Part shown: piece after piece, positions 1 to 13,799 of the stretch
Layout of the letters: each line of letters starts with the position of its first letter
Position numbering within the stretch: position 1 is the stretch's first letter
Source: Cylicocyclus nassatus
Taxonomy: Eukaryota > Nematoda > Chromadorea > Rhabditida > Strongylidae
Reading direction: 5' to 3'
DNA: 64,000 bases
NCBI GenBank assembly: GCA_958299035.1
Contig: CATQJL010000326.1
Location: forward strand, 1,688,232-1,752,231
Position numbers and translations under genes: made by a program
Notes under the pieces: generated by a model
What the model was told of the DNA's origin: nothing
Seen by the model: the letters and a program-made list of their open reading frames with translations, nothing else
Databases searched by the model: none

Positions 1-433
1 CGGCGCATACGTAGTCGCTCATGTCCATTGGTTCGACGTCAGATATGGTTAGCGTGGAATTCTGGAACAGCTTGCTAGCTCATCTAGTCACCGCTTGGGT
101 CACATTATTGCCTACTGTCACTCACCGATCCGTCTTTGATGACCTGCATGCGCTCATCCTCAGCCAGGTTTTCCTCGTCGATAAACAGAGCGTTCTCCTT
201 TCTTCGCCAAATTATCGACTCTGATCCTAAATCTTGCACATAGCACGGAAGCTCGAGTTGCGATCCTTCATTCACCTGAAATCAAAGAAATGAGCCAAAT
301 GGCTTTGTCCAAGAGTTTTTCTCATACCGTGATTGTTCTTCCTTTCGTGACGATTTTTTGGCCCCATGCCAGATGTATGAGGCCGATCGTAGCCAGCAAC
401 CACCTCATTCTGCAAGACACTCAGTTTTTTCTT
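1..433 (-). CDS. Ig-domain secreted/surface protein, 5' exons (partial, cut by window edge)
   Basis: Three minus-strand exons join in phase: 408..328 (start ATG at 408), 275..126 and 70..1. The first encodes a signal peptide (MRWLLATIGLIHLAWGQ) and ten further residues. The second opens VNEGSQLELPCYV and carries the first Ig cysteine followed by the core tryptophan (IIWRRKE). The third gives the end of the fold, TLTISDVEPMDMSDYVCA, with the D-x-Y-x-C motif around the second Ig cysteine. This is one complete I-set/V-set-like Ig domain right after the signal peptide. The introns are 52 and 55 bases. A splice acceptor at 434-435 lies 25 bases before the ATG and may take a spliced leader. Nematode ZIG, DIP/RIG and larger adhesion proteins share this layout. 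The rest lies outside the window, so I cannot say which family it belongs to or whether it is membrane-bound. Confidence 0.85.
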
Positions 434-504
434 CTACAAGGAAAAGCGGAATGCGAAGATCAATAACGAAATAGCAAGTGAGTAGGCGCGATGATGTCGG
501 TGAG

Positions 505-1077
505 GATTTTCAGAATTGTCGCGCGGTAATCCTTCTGCTTGACGCTTGGACTAAAGGGGCATCCTGGGTCAATAAACAATATGAATGGAGAACAGGCATT
601 GACGAGGAAGTGCAAACGACTGGCTTGTTACTCGCTAGCACCAGCCGCTGATTTTTTAGTCGCGAAGAAAATGCAACTTTCGCTATGGGCGCTTTTTGTC
701 ATCCAAAAAATCTCACAAACTGCAACTACGATAAGAGTGATGACCTCTACGGGTGCTTGGATTTGACTGAGTGCCGTGCAGTGTGAAACTAGAGAGCAAA
801 TGAACTGCAATGAGTGCTCGACTAGAGGGAAGAATTGCTCTATCAACAGTTTAAAACGTACTACAAGCTTGCGATTGAGAAGTCTGAATGGAACTTTCCA
901 AAAATTGTCATGGAAAAATTGTCGTTCCTAGCAACCAGTGGGTGCGTGTCTTGCAAAGCGTTTTCAGAGCGCTATGCAGCCGACAAGGCTTTATGGACGT
1001 TTTTCCAGCAGAAATTATGCCCTACAGAAACAGATGAAGGTTTAGCTCTGAGAAAGGTGAAGATAAGTCTTCAATAA
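505..1077 (+). pseudogene. coding-like fragments, probably a decayed gene
   Basis: Several protein-like stretches follow one another on the plus strand but do not join into one frame. After an acceptor at 503-504 (ATTTTCAG) the frame reads LLLDAWTKGASWVNKQYEW until a stop near 650. After an acceptor at 657-658 a cysteine-bearing stretch reads AFCHPKNLTNCNYDKSD and stops at 777. In the next frame the text continues as MNCNECSTRGKNCSINS. A third segment, from about 855 to 1077, reads SCKAFSERYAADKALWTFF and ends in a stop. The frame change between the two cysteine-rich pieces, with no room for an intron, argues for a frameshifted relic. I do not recognise the family. It could also be several unrelated chance frames. 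Confidence 0.25.
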
Positions 1078-1099
1078 GCCAGTGCCTTGTGAAACGAGC

Positions 1100-4000
1100 C
1101 AGGATTCTAGCTTCGTCTTGCTGCGTAGCAGATTAATTATGATCCATGAGAATGCTTATACTTTTCGAACAGTAGATTAATAATATCTAAGTCCACCTCT
1201 TGTGGGTGTATGAATGAAAAAAGACAATATCACTCGATAACTTGATGCAAGTGACAATTAGAAATCTGAAGCGAATGTAAGGCTGTTCAAAGTCAAAGCT
1301 CCATCACAGAATGAAAGTGAAGAGTGATTAGAACTGTAATATCTCATTAGCGCTACCGATTAAGTGATGAGCAAATAGACTGACGACCGCTTATCTAAGC
1401 TCGTTTGGTCGTTACGACGGCTTCTGGACGCAGACGCCGGCATGCTTTATGGACCGCATAGTCCAAGCGCATGCTGCCGTCAGTGTCCATTTGGCTTGAT
1501 CCAGGACCATAATCATCGTCAGCACATCGTTTATGCCAAAGTCTCAAGTTTCACAAAACGAACAGCCCTCGGCGAAAAAAATATCTGGTTTTTAGGACAA
1601 AGATCGATGTATGGTTTACGAGTGAAAACCCGATTACGGAAGTGGTTGTAGCAAGAGACTCTAATAACTGAAGCTAGTGCAAAGCATTTGCTGCGATGGG
1701 AACCATAGCTAACGCTCATCAGAGGTGCTGGCATCGTCTGCGCGCTTTTTGCTCCCTCTTTACACGATGTTCAGAAGGCATGTGCTTTAGTCAGTTCCGC
1801 TGCTAGTCAAGGTTTTCATGGAGTGCCGGAAAGTCGACGATGCCAAGTATGCAAAAATGCGCCAGATGTGTACTTTTATCATGGTTACCGCGTTATATTC
1901 AACACTGGATAGCGATCAGGTTGTGACAAGCGAGCTGGATGAATCGCAGCTAAACTGTTTGGAAGCTCTTCTCAAAAACAGGTGAATTAACCTGTAGTTC
2001 AAGGATGATGAACAGTAATCATTTAAAGTTTCACAGAAAAGAACAATGACACTAAAGGAGAATGCGGGTGACTCATAGCCTGTTACCACTTCAGGACAGG
2101 TGTGGTTACCACTGCTGAGAATATCAACCGGAACAAGTTAACACTTGAGGACACAAGAGCAGTTGGGGCTACAAATTAGTATAGACTGAATCGCCAAGTA
2201 TTCCGGAACTGTATATAACCGACCCAATCGAAAAAAGGTGTTAATCGCTCAATGCTCTCACATTCGAATATTTTTACAACAAAAACCCCGCGGCAACACT
2301 ATGCGTGGTTGCTAGTTCACTACTCCATTCGTATTCTATTATCAATTTGTGCGACCAAGTGCTAAATTGATAAGATCTATACACAAGTCAATGTTCTTAA
2401 AATGTTGTTGTACATGGATATAACGAAGATATACCATGTACAAGTTAGGTGACCGAGGCAAGCTGTTAATAGCCAACTATCTCATCTCCTGACCATTAGT
2501 TGTTAGCAGTTTTTATTTCAAGTACGCATTTTCGTAACTTGCTGAGCGAATGATCGGCGTAGCCTATACAAAAATCATTAGTTACTTTGGCGAACGTTTG
2601 GATTGCGAGATGAAAAGCGCAAAATCAAGGATGGTGAGCAAAACCCTAAGAAATTCATACTGCGCAAGAGCTTCTGTGATTGAATTTTGCGAGTACCCGA
2701 TTTCTATAGAATTCTTTATTCACCATAAGACCGCAAAGTAAGAGGACGTTAACGTCAGTGGGTTTGAGCATCGAAATGAAGTTGACGGCGAGTGATGTCA
2801 TGTGAAAGATGCACTCCAGTTAGCATCGATGTACTAGTTATTTATGCACCTAATGGGAAGTTCAAGCAAAACGATTGTTTGAATTTGTGAGCTATACTCA
2901 AATTTGCAACCTGTCATCATACTACTTTATTTTGCAAATCCGCAAGAGTACTCGATGTGAAATATGATGCAAATTGGGGTTCAGCGCGTAGAAAGAAAAG
3001 TTTATCCTGCCGTCATTTCCCAACTAGTGGAATTCTTTGAAAAACTATTCACAAGACCACAAAATGTCATGCTATGCTAATTAATGCAGCCTGATTTCCT
3101 GAACAACGTTGCAGAATAGAATCAGCAATTGCTGAACGTTGATTGCGAAAACAAGCGGATATAAGAGCATGACCTCAGAGAGTCTGGTAATTGGGCGAAT
3201 GAGCTCAATCTCAACGCTCGTCGGAAACGCGTGAGCTTGGGCATTAGGTTCGTGAAAGATTTATTTCTTTGCTGAAGATGTCGAATGATATGCATACGCG
3301 AGATAGACTGATGAGCATTATAGGGAACGATGGAGTGACATGATTGCAATACATAAATCACATAGAAACGATATGGGCATCATCTCAAACTCGGAAAAGT
3401 GTTATGCAGTGAACGAAAAAGACGAAGAAAGTGTGTGGCAGTGTGCGATTCCCGAAGCGTTCTTTAATAATTGTGAGAACCTAAGTGCGCTGTAGGTGCT
3501 TCCTTATAGCTAGAGCTGCAACAAGCCTTCTGATTTAAGCGATAACTCGTTCGAAACTGCCACCTACGCATTATATCACATACAGTCGCAGATGCCAAAA
3601 TGTTGCGACGACCTCGAAATCGCATGCCGAAACGCAAATAAAACTGCGATGCCCATGACGCGCGAAGTGAGTGCATGCTGCTGAGGAGTGCGATCCACAT
3701 ACATACACGGGTAGAGAGACAATCGGCTGCACTTGCTCGGGTGTTTGCTGGTCAACCCTGGTCAACACGGGGCCCCGTTTACGATCTCCCGATTGCCACA
3801 CTCGACAGTGTCTTTCTCAACCACTGTGCGAGTGCGACAAGCCGTCAACTGCAATTAGAGAATACAAGCGAATTTCATGACAACACTGTTGCACTCTGGA
3901 GTACGTTGAATTCCCGGGAGGCGAGGCTAGCTTTTCCTGCATAGCATGAAAATCCCGTCAGAAAATCAGGCACTCCATTCTACTCTAACAGATGCAGAGT

Positions 4001-7000
4001 TTAGAACACTCTTAAGTCATAAAATCCCTCTCAACGCAGTTCCCATGGTAACTATGTGAAGAAAAAGAGAGAAATGGAAAGAGGCAAAAGGAGAGACGTG
4101 CGTCATTACAGCTCCCTCGGTCGATTCTGTGCCATCGGCAGCATTTCAAAAACGTTAATTGGGAATGCAGTGAAAGCAAAAGTAGGCAAAACGGTAAGAT
4201 CAATTCCACGAAGCCCGCGATAGCGAAAATAAGTACGATCACTAAAATAAAGGATATTATTTATCGTATAGATATGAATAATCACAATTTAGCTTGGAAG
4301 AGTACCAAAAGAAGCAAGATTTTTCATCGGTTTAAATCACCGTCTCTAGCCCTAGGAGTTCGAGATTCATATGCAAGTTGAACTTTATAAAAATGGTCAC
4401 AAAAAACCAGAGCTTCAAAACACATTCTTTGTTGAAGGCTTCAGACAGATACTGAAAAAGCTTGAACTACTCCAGAATCTAAAAATATCTACGATTCTCT
4501 AACGACCCTTGGCATTTACGACATTTTCTTGTTTGTTGCCATTCGAGAGATAGCGTCGATTTTTTTTGCAAAGGGCAGAACCGCAAAAGATGGATATCCC
4601 AGCAGCATTTGCTAGGCTTTGAACTGCAGCGGCGAACATGTGCTCTTTGGGCATTAGAATACTCGAGGAGACATACAATCATACAACATACAATCGAAAT
4701 ACATTTTAACTCAAAAAGTGCGCTTTATCCACTTCTTAAAATGTTACTGTACCCTTATAAAGAAAATGTAGGACATGAAACCAATAGCAGGCGAAAGTCA
4801 GCCAAGGAAAAGGAAAATATGAGCAAAAAATAGGTCCGTCCTTCCTGTACTATTGTTGTGGGAGCACACGATCTGCTGTTCCGGAGGACAACGCCAGGGA
4901 TCGCGATGGGCGTGTCCTCTTGGAGGAGGGAAGACAAATTAGCCGCTCACCTGGCAATTCGTACAAACCTCATGAATGTGCGAAATTCTCCTACTGCTAT
5001 AAATCATGTTAGAGATTATATCATTTCCTTCAATAATGCAAACTTATGAGCTCGACAAACGACAGCCAAGATCTGCTCGCGCGAAAGAAGCTGCAGCTGC
5101 CTAGAGAAAGGTGTGCTATCTCAAGAGTACACGTTTCGGGGCCTTAGCCTGGAAGTAGGTGAAATTACGCGGAGAAATTTTGTTTACGGAAGAGTGCAGG
5201 GCGCTTGTACGCAAGTGAGGAGGTAGGAGGCATGCGAACTCGCATGCTGAGAATGAGATATTATACGTCGGCATATCTAGATGGACCGAATCCGTCGACT
5301 TTAGGTAATGCATCGATTAGAAGGTTTATAAACGATGGCCTTCGGTTGTGAAATGGAAGAGAATCCTTAGCCGTGAGACCAATGTTATAAGTGCTACATT
5401 CTCAGAAAAGCTGGTTCGTCAGTGCAGCGAGGGTGAGCGAATACTTGAGCAAACACTTCTCTTTTCAAATTTCGTGGCTGATATCGCGAGCATTGATAAA
5501 AATTGTGAATGCCTACGAAGCAGCCGTCAGGTTGTTTTGTAAGCTTACTGGACAAAGCGCGTTGCTAAACGCGCTTTCAACATAAGCATTGGTGGATTAA
5601 GCGGCAGACATTCGGCGTTCCTGGCACAGACTTAGAGGCCCACTGGAGGTGAGAAAAGTACCCAAATGTTCTTTGAAAAATGGGCCAGAAACACATCCAG
5701 TTTGACGTAGAACTAACCATTAGCATAATAAATCACTATGGGCATGAGCAGCTTGCATTCGCGACCCCAAACACAGACATAGAGCCGTGACAAATGGGTT
5801 CTGAGCGGATGACACTTCCCAGATGAAAATGTGTGAGGCTACTCTTTTGGGACTTCTACGCCTTCGATTATAAGCGTTAGGTGTGAGCAAAAAAGGTGTT
5901 GAGAGTGTTAGTGAGAGTAGAAGTCAACCAAATGTTCGCAACATTCTCATGCGCAATGAGCTCTTATGATAGCATATCTGATTCAGGACGAAACCTTGCA
6001 GAACAGATTGAGAGGGGATAGAGAGGGGATAAAGAGCGACCGCTGCCCAAACAATGCCTGATATCAAAAAAGAGTAGTTACTCGAGCAACAGATGCACGA
6101 CGACATCATTGTTGCGTCATTCATAAGCGAACTGTCGCTAATGACCCGCAAACTCTTGCGCACGCCTTCCAACGGGTTCTTAAATGAAATTTAAATGCAA
6201 GTTCGTAGCCATGGCATGCTTCATCGTGATGGTGTTTGTACGATGAACTCTTTTCAGAAATAGCCAAAAGGTGTTGTGGATTTAGCGGACTATCAGTTGA
6301 ATCTAGCAGTGTTCACAGTAAGACAACGATTATTTAGCCGCGAAGCCAATAAAATCAAAACAATGGGCCAGAGGGTGAAGAACGAGACCAGCGGCTACAA
6401 CAGACACAAAATCACATTACGTTTTGAATTATTGCCAGAACATGTTGGGGCCGTTTTGACGCGAATATACAACGACTATCGAGATAGGGTGGATGTGGCT
6501 TTTTCCTCACTCAGTAAAGTGGCACATGCGGCAAAATAGCATGCTATGTGTTAGCGAGCAAACGGACAAGCTCTATAGGTCCCAACGATAGGGTTCTTTC
6601 ATCGACCTCACCTGCTGATGCTGTTCTCGATGGAGATTGGCAACACAACAAGTGCGCCTCCTTTTTGTTGTTTCATCTTGCTAAAACTGGTTGAAAGTAA
6701 AGTGACATCTGTCGTGGAGCATTTGGATGAATGTAACTTGATAAAAATTGCACGTGGGCAGGAAAATATGTAAGAAATTCCTCTCTATTCATGAACGACA
6801 TACATTAAGAATTAATAAACCGTAAGTTGCTCTCGAAAAACATGGGCTCTAAAGCTAGGGCGTGGAATGTCCGAAGGAAAGCCGATGCCTATTGACCAAG
6901 CAAAAAGTCCAAATAAACAAACTTGAGCTTGGAGGAGAGCCAAAAATGCTATACTTCTTGCGTAAACGAGGGCAAGGCTATGGAACTCAGACATACGGTC

Positions 7001-10000
7001 TACAAATTGCTCTTCCTACTAGCACTGTTTAGTGCAGCGTTGAAGGTATTTCCAGGTAGAACCGCTTCTGGTTCAAAGAAAAACTATTGGAACCAAGAGA
7101 GATGCTCTATTTGACTTTCCCATTAGCGGCACCTATCAGCCCATGATGTTATTTCTAGCGGGTAACGGTCTAATGTGCTGCGAGTACTCATGCTGAAACA
7201 TGATCGTAATGACAGCGTTGAGGTATGATTGAGTTCGGCACGGATCCTCTGCTCGCATTAGGATGCGCGCAGGCACACGAATGGCTGTGTGTGCGTGTGT
7301 CGGTCGCGCATTGATGTCGGTACTCCTTTGGTATGAGGTTAATTGGCGTATAGGTGAGGCTAACGACGGTTGTCGACTCAGTAGGTCCCCTATCTGGCTG
7401 GACCTCCGAGTAGTCATTAGCCATGCTTATTGTGCGGCTCACGGCAAAGCCGCCTGTTGACAGTTCGTTACGAATGACCCTCTGGTGACTTGCTGACCGA
7501 GCAGTTAGTAGACAATCCCATTCGGCTCGCGCTGATCCGTCCATATGGAGTCACGCTCGTTTGGATTACTGCTTGATAGCCGAATGGACCTAGGCAAAGC
7601 TAGCAAAACAAGTCTAAAATCCATCTTCTTCGCACTCCTCCTCCTCTTACCCACTACCACAGTACACTCTAAGGCCTCCTAAATGGCTGACCATCTTTTC
7701 TTAAACGTTCCTTTAGTAAGCGATGGCAGTCTTTACTTTCACAAAAACCAAGAAGGATAATGTAAGGAAGTTTCGCATCGCCTACGAAATATTCTGAAAA
7801 TACGCTATAAAATGCACGAATATAAGAGTTCGAGTGTGCCCGTATGGCTATGTTCTATCCTCAACTAATTCTAAGCACTTTTGTTACAATTGCACACATG
7901 AATGCAGCGGAATGAATGGTGACTTTAGTACACATAAACAAAAACTGTTAGAATTGGCGAGTATTCCGGGGAGTACTACGAAATGTGTTTGTATGACTTG
8001 GCTTGATAACTCCTTGTACGGTAGTCGCGTACAGTATTACAGGGTTAATTGATGATGCATATGTAAATGTGAGCTATTAACTGCTAAATGTTGTTGCCTT
8101 TATATCGAACGTGAAACAATTTTCTCTTTTGCTTGTAAGCACTGGAATCAACTCAGTCGTTCAAGTAGTTTTTGTAAATACACTTCAGGAATGAAAAAGT
8201 AGTCCACCAGAAGTGAAAACTGTTATATCCTCAGTGCATTACCGAGGAGATTTCAACGACCATAAACAGATAGGAGGTCGAAGATCAAGCAGCGATATGA
8301 ACGGTGCGAATTAACTTTTTCAGAGACAAGTTGAAAAATCAAAGCAGCGCGCGAAGAGAATCTCATGTGAGCCGTGCGTAGAAAGTGTGCGAAATAATCT
8401 TGGAACCACAAAAGAGCTTTTAATCTGAGCGTAGTGGCCACTCGCCCCGTCCATAATCAAATTAATGCGCGGTCCGATTAGAAACACCCAACACAGCAAT
8501 AATGGAAACGATTACGAGAATGCAACGGATGAGAGGCGGACACCAGAAATAACTCCATCGGATTTCATCACAACACCATACGAATAACTAAAGTGGAGAA
8601 TTTGCCAAAGCGATAGACAGCTGTTCATGAAAAACTTCTCAAGCTCGCACACAGTTGGTGGTGTTTTAGTTAAGCTGAAAGTAGAAGAAGAGTGTGAAGA
8701 GCGAGAAGAGTTGAAGGGTAAGACCGAGCGAGTGCCGTGCACTTCGTAATGAGTGAATGAATCTATGGCGGCTTCACGCAACCGTTGGTAAATACTATAG
8801 ATACTCCGACATTGGATGTTCAAGAGCGTTCTCTGCCACGATTGCACTTGATGGCAATGGTGGAGCCTTTCATGCATAGCTGGCTGGTAACATTTATCAC
8901 TGTGTTTTACAGCAGTAAAAGCATATGTCCACCTTGCAGCTTCTTCTGCTCAGCAGATGTCGCATTTCTTCTTTTCTCCAGACTCTGTTTCATGTCTTTC
9001 TAGCGGATAATCTCATATATGCAACCCTGACTTGTTGGACTGCATGTTACAAGGTCGCATAATAAATGACTCCACATTGTAATTGCAGCAGAAGAGCATA
9101 AGATAAGCAAAAGAAACATCGAGCTGCTCAGTTCCCCTATTTCCTGAGCTTGCTCTTAGCTTTCAATAACTCAATAGCCTGGAATTAGAGAACCTAGAAA
9201 AGCAAAGGAAGCGTAATAATCAAGATAAGCTTCTGTGAATGCTCGGCAGGTTCATTTTGTTCGCTTTGGATTCCATGAGGGGTGATTTTCTTTTTCAGTG
9301 CTTTTTTCTAGCGAACGCTATTTTTTGTCTTACTGCCGCAAGTGCAAGTGAAAAAAAAGAGACATGATAGCGCAAAGATCTTTGTCTTTCTCATATCATG
9401 GTGTTGTAGCGGAAGAGGAGGTTAAGGAAGAAGTATATAAAAGGAGAATGTAGAAAAATATGAGTATTTAAAACAATTAATGAACTATATACACAAATTG
9501 TGAACATTTAGTTGAGGCTGTAGTAAAAAAAATACTGCGAAAAGGTGCGAAAAGTTACTGCAAGCGACCTTTGGGTCAGCAAATGGCGGAAATGAAAGTT
9601 ATTTAAATGAGTCATAAAGACTGTGCAAATGACTTGTTTACTCCCGTAAACAATTAGAATAACTTCTTCTCCTATGAAATTTGAATTGGCCCTGTAAAAA
9701 AGTTATTTTTCGGGGGCATGAAATGCCGCCACGCCCGCTTCCTATAATTTTGCATTCACGGGCTTGCAAAAATATTGAGATGCATTATACACGTATGTGA
9801 CATCAGGTTGTGAATTAGAGAGCTCCAGGTACACTTTCAAGCACAGTAGACGTTGTTTTTATAGCGCATCGTTTTGATGGACAATTTGCGTCAATGGCTT
9901 CAAAAACGCACTTGACAACGCTATGAAAATGCTTAAGTCTGCAGATTATTCGTCATTATGCAAGCCTATCTGCATCATTCATAAGCAAGTCCACTTCACC

Positions 10001-12333
10001 AGAGACGGTAAGGCGATATGCGATCAGCCGCGATTCTGCAGTGCATGTAATGGATTCCAAAGGATAATTTAGTGCTTCTACATGTGTTGTGCGTAGCGTC
10101 GGCCCAAGGACGGTTCGTCCAAACGCTGGATATATGTGTTAACGAGCATCAGATATTGCCATCGTCTGACAAAGATTGCTATCGCGTATTATTCTCCAGC
10201 GGGCAAGTTTATGTGATTCGCACACACATGCGTAACATGCACTATTCCATCTGAGGCTCAGATGTCATCCTCATGGTACGAGTAAGTGAGATGAGGGGAG
10301 GGGGGACGAGATCATCTGGGAGGAGTATGAGAGTAACTTTTCATGCGTGCTTGAACCAGTTTCTATTTGGTTCATTCTGCGTATGTAATCCTTTCCGAAT
10401 TGTCAACGATCACGAAACATAATGCAAAAAGTTGAAATGCCCAAGCCAATCGAGAAGCTCTTTTTCATGCGTTGAAATGAAAATTTCGCACATTAGAGGA
10501 TCGGGTTACATGCGACCGCTGCTCACTTTCGAAGTGTTCGCTGGATGAAATGCGATGAATGCTCGTATCAAATTTGTGTAGCGAAGAAGTTTCACATTGC
10601 AATAGCATAGCTAATCAATAGTTTATCTAATTATGTGAGAAAAAATAAAAACACATAATCGAAGTAAAGCTCTCAAAGCTTCTAGCCGTGTTCTCAATTG
10701 CAACAAACGTCATGATTCAAGAATCATAAAGTAGTTTCAAAACGCTGGCAAATAAACTCCAAGTGAGATCTCATTTACTTAGATCACGCACTCTCAAAGA
10801 AATTCTACATGAAGAATTTTGGATTAAATGATGTTAATGGCCCACTCAAGTGCAATATATGACACAACACTATCCACATTATAAGGACGGGTAATAGCAG
10901 ATTTTGAGCCAGCATTTACTTCACTTCAGTGAACACGTGTAGGACGATTGTCAAGCAAAGTATAGAGTAAGCTTTGAACTTCATCACTGGAGCTCTCATG
11001 TTGCATTTCTTTTCAATTAAGCTCCCGCAAAAGGAAGTGATTAATCAATTTGCGTAATGAGATTCGCATACTATAATCACAGTTGATGTTCTTCACTGCT
11101 GCAGGCAAAAACTAAGCTCTTCAAAGTACAATCTGAGTGCTGAGCGAGGCAAAAGGCCATTATTAAATCCAAGAGAAAAGGCAATGTTTGGTGGTAGTGG
11201 TGCAGAGATGTGAAGACGGAGGAATTTTGTCCCACTCCTTCGTCATCATCGTAAAGGAGACATTAACCTTGACGAGTGTGGCAAGTACGGTTCTAATTAA
11301 CCGTATTCGGACGTAATTATTCGAGTGTTCACACGGAAAATTTACTATTCAAGGTCCAAGGCTGAAATGTGTCGGAAGTTTTACACGAACTAGGGTGAAC
11401 ACGGTGAACATGGGTAATTCGCAAATGTAGTTTTGTACTAGAGGAGAAAATGGACGGTAACGAAAAGGCATGAAGAGATGGCAAAGAGGAGAAGAGTTGA
11501 TGTGTTCCTGCAGCATTCTGCAGCAGAAAAAGAAACAACTCAATACACTCAAGCTTGCTTCCTTAATAGTTGGAACTCCTAGTCTTCACACATAGCTTGG
11601 ACAGCATATTAACAAATTTCAGGTGATTATTTAGGAACATAGAAGAAGTTTTGGTGATTGGGAGCCACTTTGGGGCTTTATAGAGGCCGCCTGCAATCTC
11701 CAATAATGTGTAAAAATGCATGCTTTTGCTGGGTTAGCTCTAACAGACCATTCTATCTCAGAAACCGTGAGTTGTAGGTAAGAAAACGGGGAACGTTTGC
11801 ACAGCTACGCTTGCTGGATGATGAATCTGAGGTCAACGACGAATCCAAATGAGGCGTAAAATCGGAGTGTAGCAAATCTTGTCGGGTAGTCTATGCGGAT
11901 AACTCAATAACGTGCCAGAAAATGCCTGCAAGCGCCAAGAAACCGGCGAGTATTTGAATATGCGCATGTGCGAAAGCCCACTAGCATAAGAGCCTTGCGA
12001 TATATTATGTTATTAATTCTGCCTATACCCCTCGTTCAGTGTTGGCGTAATAGCTATGAGATTAATGCATGTGTCCTGATGTAGCGATAGAAACTGACAG
12101 ATTCGCAGCATTCTAAAAGATGCGCTGCTGTTGCAGCAGATCGTGACGAATTTGTCACAACATGCACGCACTTCGGTAGAAAGATTGACGAAGGAGACTG
12201 AAAAGTGGAGTATGACAGAATGAGTTAACTTTAATGAAGAGAGAATGTAATTGAAGCCGTTTTTATGCTTCATCATTTACTGCAAAAGATGGCAAGGCAG
12301 ATCAAAGCCCTCACTGGACTAATGTTCTAAAAT
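1100..12333. other. long gene-poor stretch
   Basis: About 11 kb of AT-rich DNA. I found no pair of exons with matching splice phases and no recognisable domain on either strand. The longest open frames (for example a 118-codon frame at 7188-7544 minus in a CpG-richer patch, and 121 codons at 8512-8877 minus) look compositional. A weak candidate exon at 6276-6539 is listed separately. Confidence 0.5.
6276..6539 (+). CDS. possible orphan exon or gene fragment
   Basis: An open frame ends at a TAG at 6539 and reads like ordinary protein: it is rich in charged residues and includes the stretches GQRVKNETSGYNRHKITLRF and LPEHVGAVLTRIYNDYRDRV. A possible acceptor (TTCACAG) sits inside the frame near 6320. 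Upstream, a short ATG frame at 6184-6246 encodes a hydrophobic signal-like stretch (FVAMACFIVMVFV). It cannot be joined, because the space between it and the frame is too short for an intron and holds in-frame stops. No family is recognised. It may be a surviving piece of a gene or a chance frame. Confidence 0.25.
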   Translation: MDLADYQLNLAVFTVRQRLFSREANKIKTMGQRVKNETSGYNRHKITLRFELLPEHVGAVLTRIYNDYRDRVDVAFSSLSKVAHAAK

Positions 12334-13042
12334 ATGGGCTTTATCTTTACTAATAGTAGCATAGCATTGAAAGGTAAGACTACGAGAAGCAAATGGCAAG
12401 AGACGAAATTAATTGAACTTCTCCACCACCACAAAATGACCTCATTTCAACGCTTGTGCTCAGACACGACGAGAGCCTCGTCAACGATACACGAGGACGA
12501 GCCAGCTGAAATCTCGAACGCTAATTTATTCCGGCGTAGGCGCTGTCATATCCCTCAAACAGATTGATGCGCGTTTCGCACAAAGGGCCCCGGAAACGAC
12601 AACAACGAAATGCCAAGCAAGGACTGAGTCCGCACTGAGGTCATCGTGCAGAGCAGCGTCCCTAAGCTGCTTTCTGCACTTTGAGCACTGCAAGACCAGA
12701 TTTGGGCCAATTCTTCAAGATGAAAGGGAGGAAATTTCAAGCCGCGATCTCTGGTCAAAAGTAGACAACACCATTCATCCGAGAACAACGATTTGTCGCG
12801 GTCACTTTACACATAATCAGCAAATGAGGGTGAGCTGAGCAGCAAGGCAAATGCCACAAAGGGAGGACTGGCCTCTGGCCGTAGTAATGCTTGAATGTGT
12901 CATCGCGAACATGACTGAAGAGAACCTGGATATCCTTGGCATGATTGATCTATCTGTCAGGCATGTGCCGCGCTTCAAAACACACCTGACGCTCGTGGAT
13001 CCATCGGAAAAGGACAAGGCGGAGGCTTTTCTGGGCTTGTAA
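12334..13042 (+). pseudogene. coding-like block, unrecognised, possibly decayed gene or element
   Basis: Two adjacent open stretches look protein-coding. The first runs from an acceptor at 12559-12560 (CAAACAG) for about 270 bases and includes SRDLWSKVDNTIHPRTTICR, with a GTGAGC donor near 12830. The second, 12851-13042, starts MPQREDWPLAVVMLECVIAN, continues to VDPSEKDKAEAFLGL and ends in TAA. The gap between donor and second frame is about 20 bases, too short for an intron, so the two cannot be joined as they stand. A 77-codon frame at 12334-12567 precedes them. Nothing here matches a family I know. It may be a broken gene, a fragment of a retroelement, or separate exons of something larger. 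Confidence 0.25.
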
Positions 13043-13799
13043 ACATTCTTTAATCTCGATCTGCCAACGTTGACCAGCGTTTTTTTTCTGCGAGCTAGAA
13101 ATCACAACTGACACCCCCACCCCAGATTCCAGGGTATTTTTGGGAGGAATCCATCACTTGCACTTTGAACAAGGCTAATGAATTAAGCGGTAGAGGCATC
13201 GACACCAAACATTTTCGCATGCACTGCACTGTACAAGGGAAAGAGTGCGGATTGGAAGTGTTGAGAGGTTTACATAAGATTGCGTACAATGAGTTAATGT
13301 TTCACATCGGCAAATCTAGTTCACACAATCGACCTCACGCCCCTAATCCTCAAACCGCCCGCATTTGACGCCTCCGAATGCACTTATGCGCAGAAAAACC
13401 CACCATGCCTTGTTTCATAGAGTGCACATATCATTACCATGCTAAATTTGCTGCTTATTTGAGAGGCGGCCCTGTAGAAGAAACGCAGCTCTTTGCAGGA
13501 ATACATGTCACCATCACATAATGAAAAGAAGTTGCTGGATAGATGCATGCAATGAGGCTATCTTTCTTGCGCTTTCTTCGAACTTGGAACGAAAAATAGT
13601 GAATTTCTCGATTGGCAATGCATTCGTAATGGTCTTCAGCTTTGTTTGTCAATGGCAAAAGTTAAAGAAAGACCAGAAGGAGAATCATACTCATAGCGAG
13701 TACCCATTGATAAATGAGTACAGTTTGACTGTCCATAACTAAGACTTGGCCGTCATTTCTCCTACAGCCAGGGCCTCCAAAATTACACAATAATCTATA

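Noticed and set aside
7188..7544. 118-codon minus-strand open frame
   Set aside because: The surrounding patch is CpG-rich and frames are open on both strands. A possible donor (GTGAGC) lies inside, but no second exon could be found.
8512..8877. 121-codon minus-strand open frame and overlapping plus frames
   Set aside because: Residue mix is unconvincing and no splice-phase partners exist on either strand.
10067..10254. Possible exon after an acceptor near 10067 (LLHVLCVASAQGRF...)
   Set aside because: The only upstream start would need a 26-base intron with conflicting phase, and no other exon joins it.
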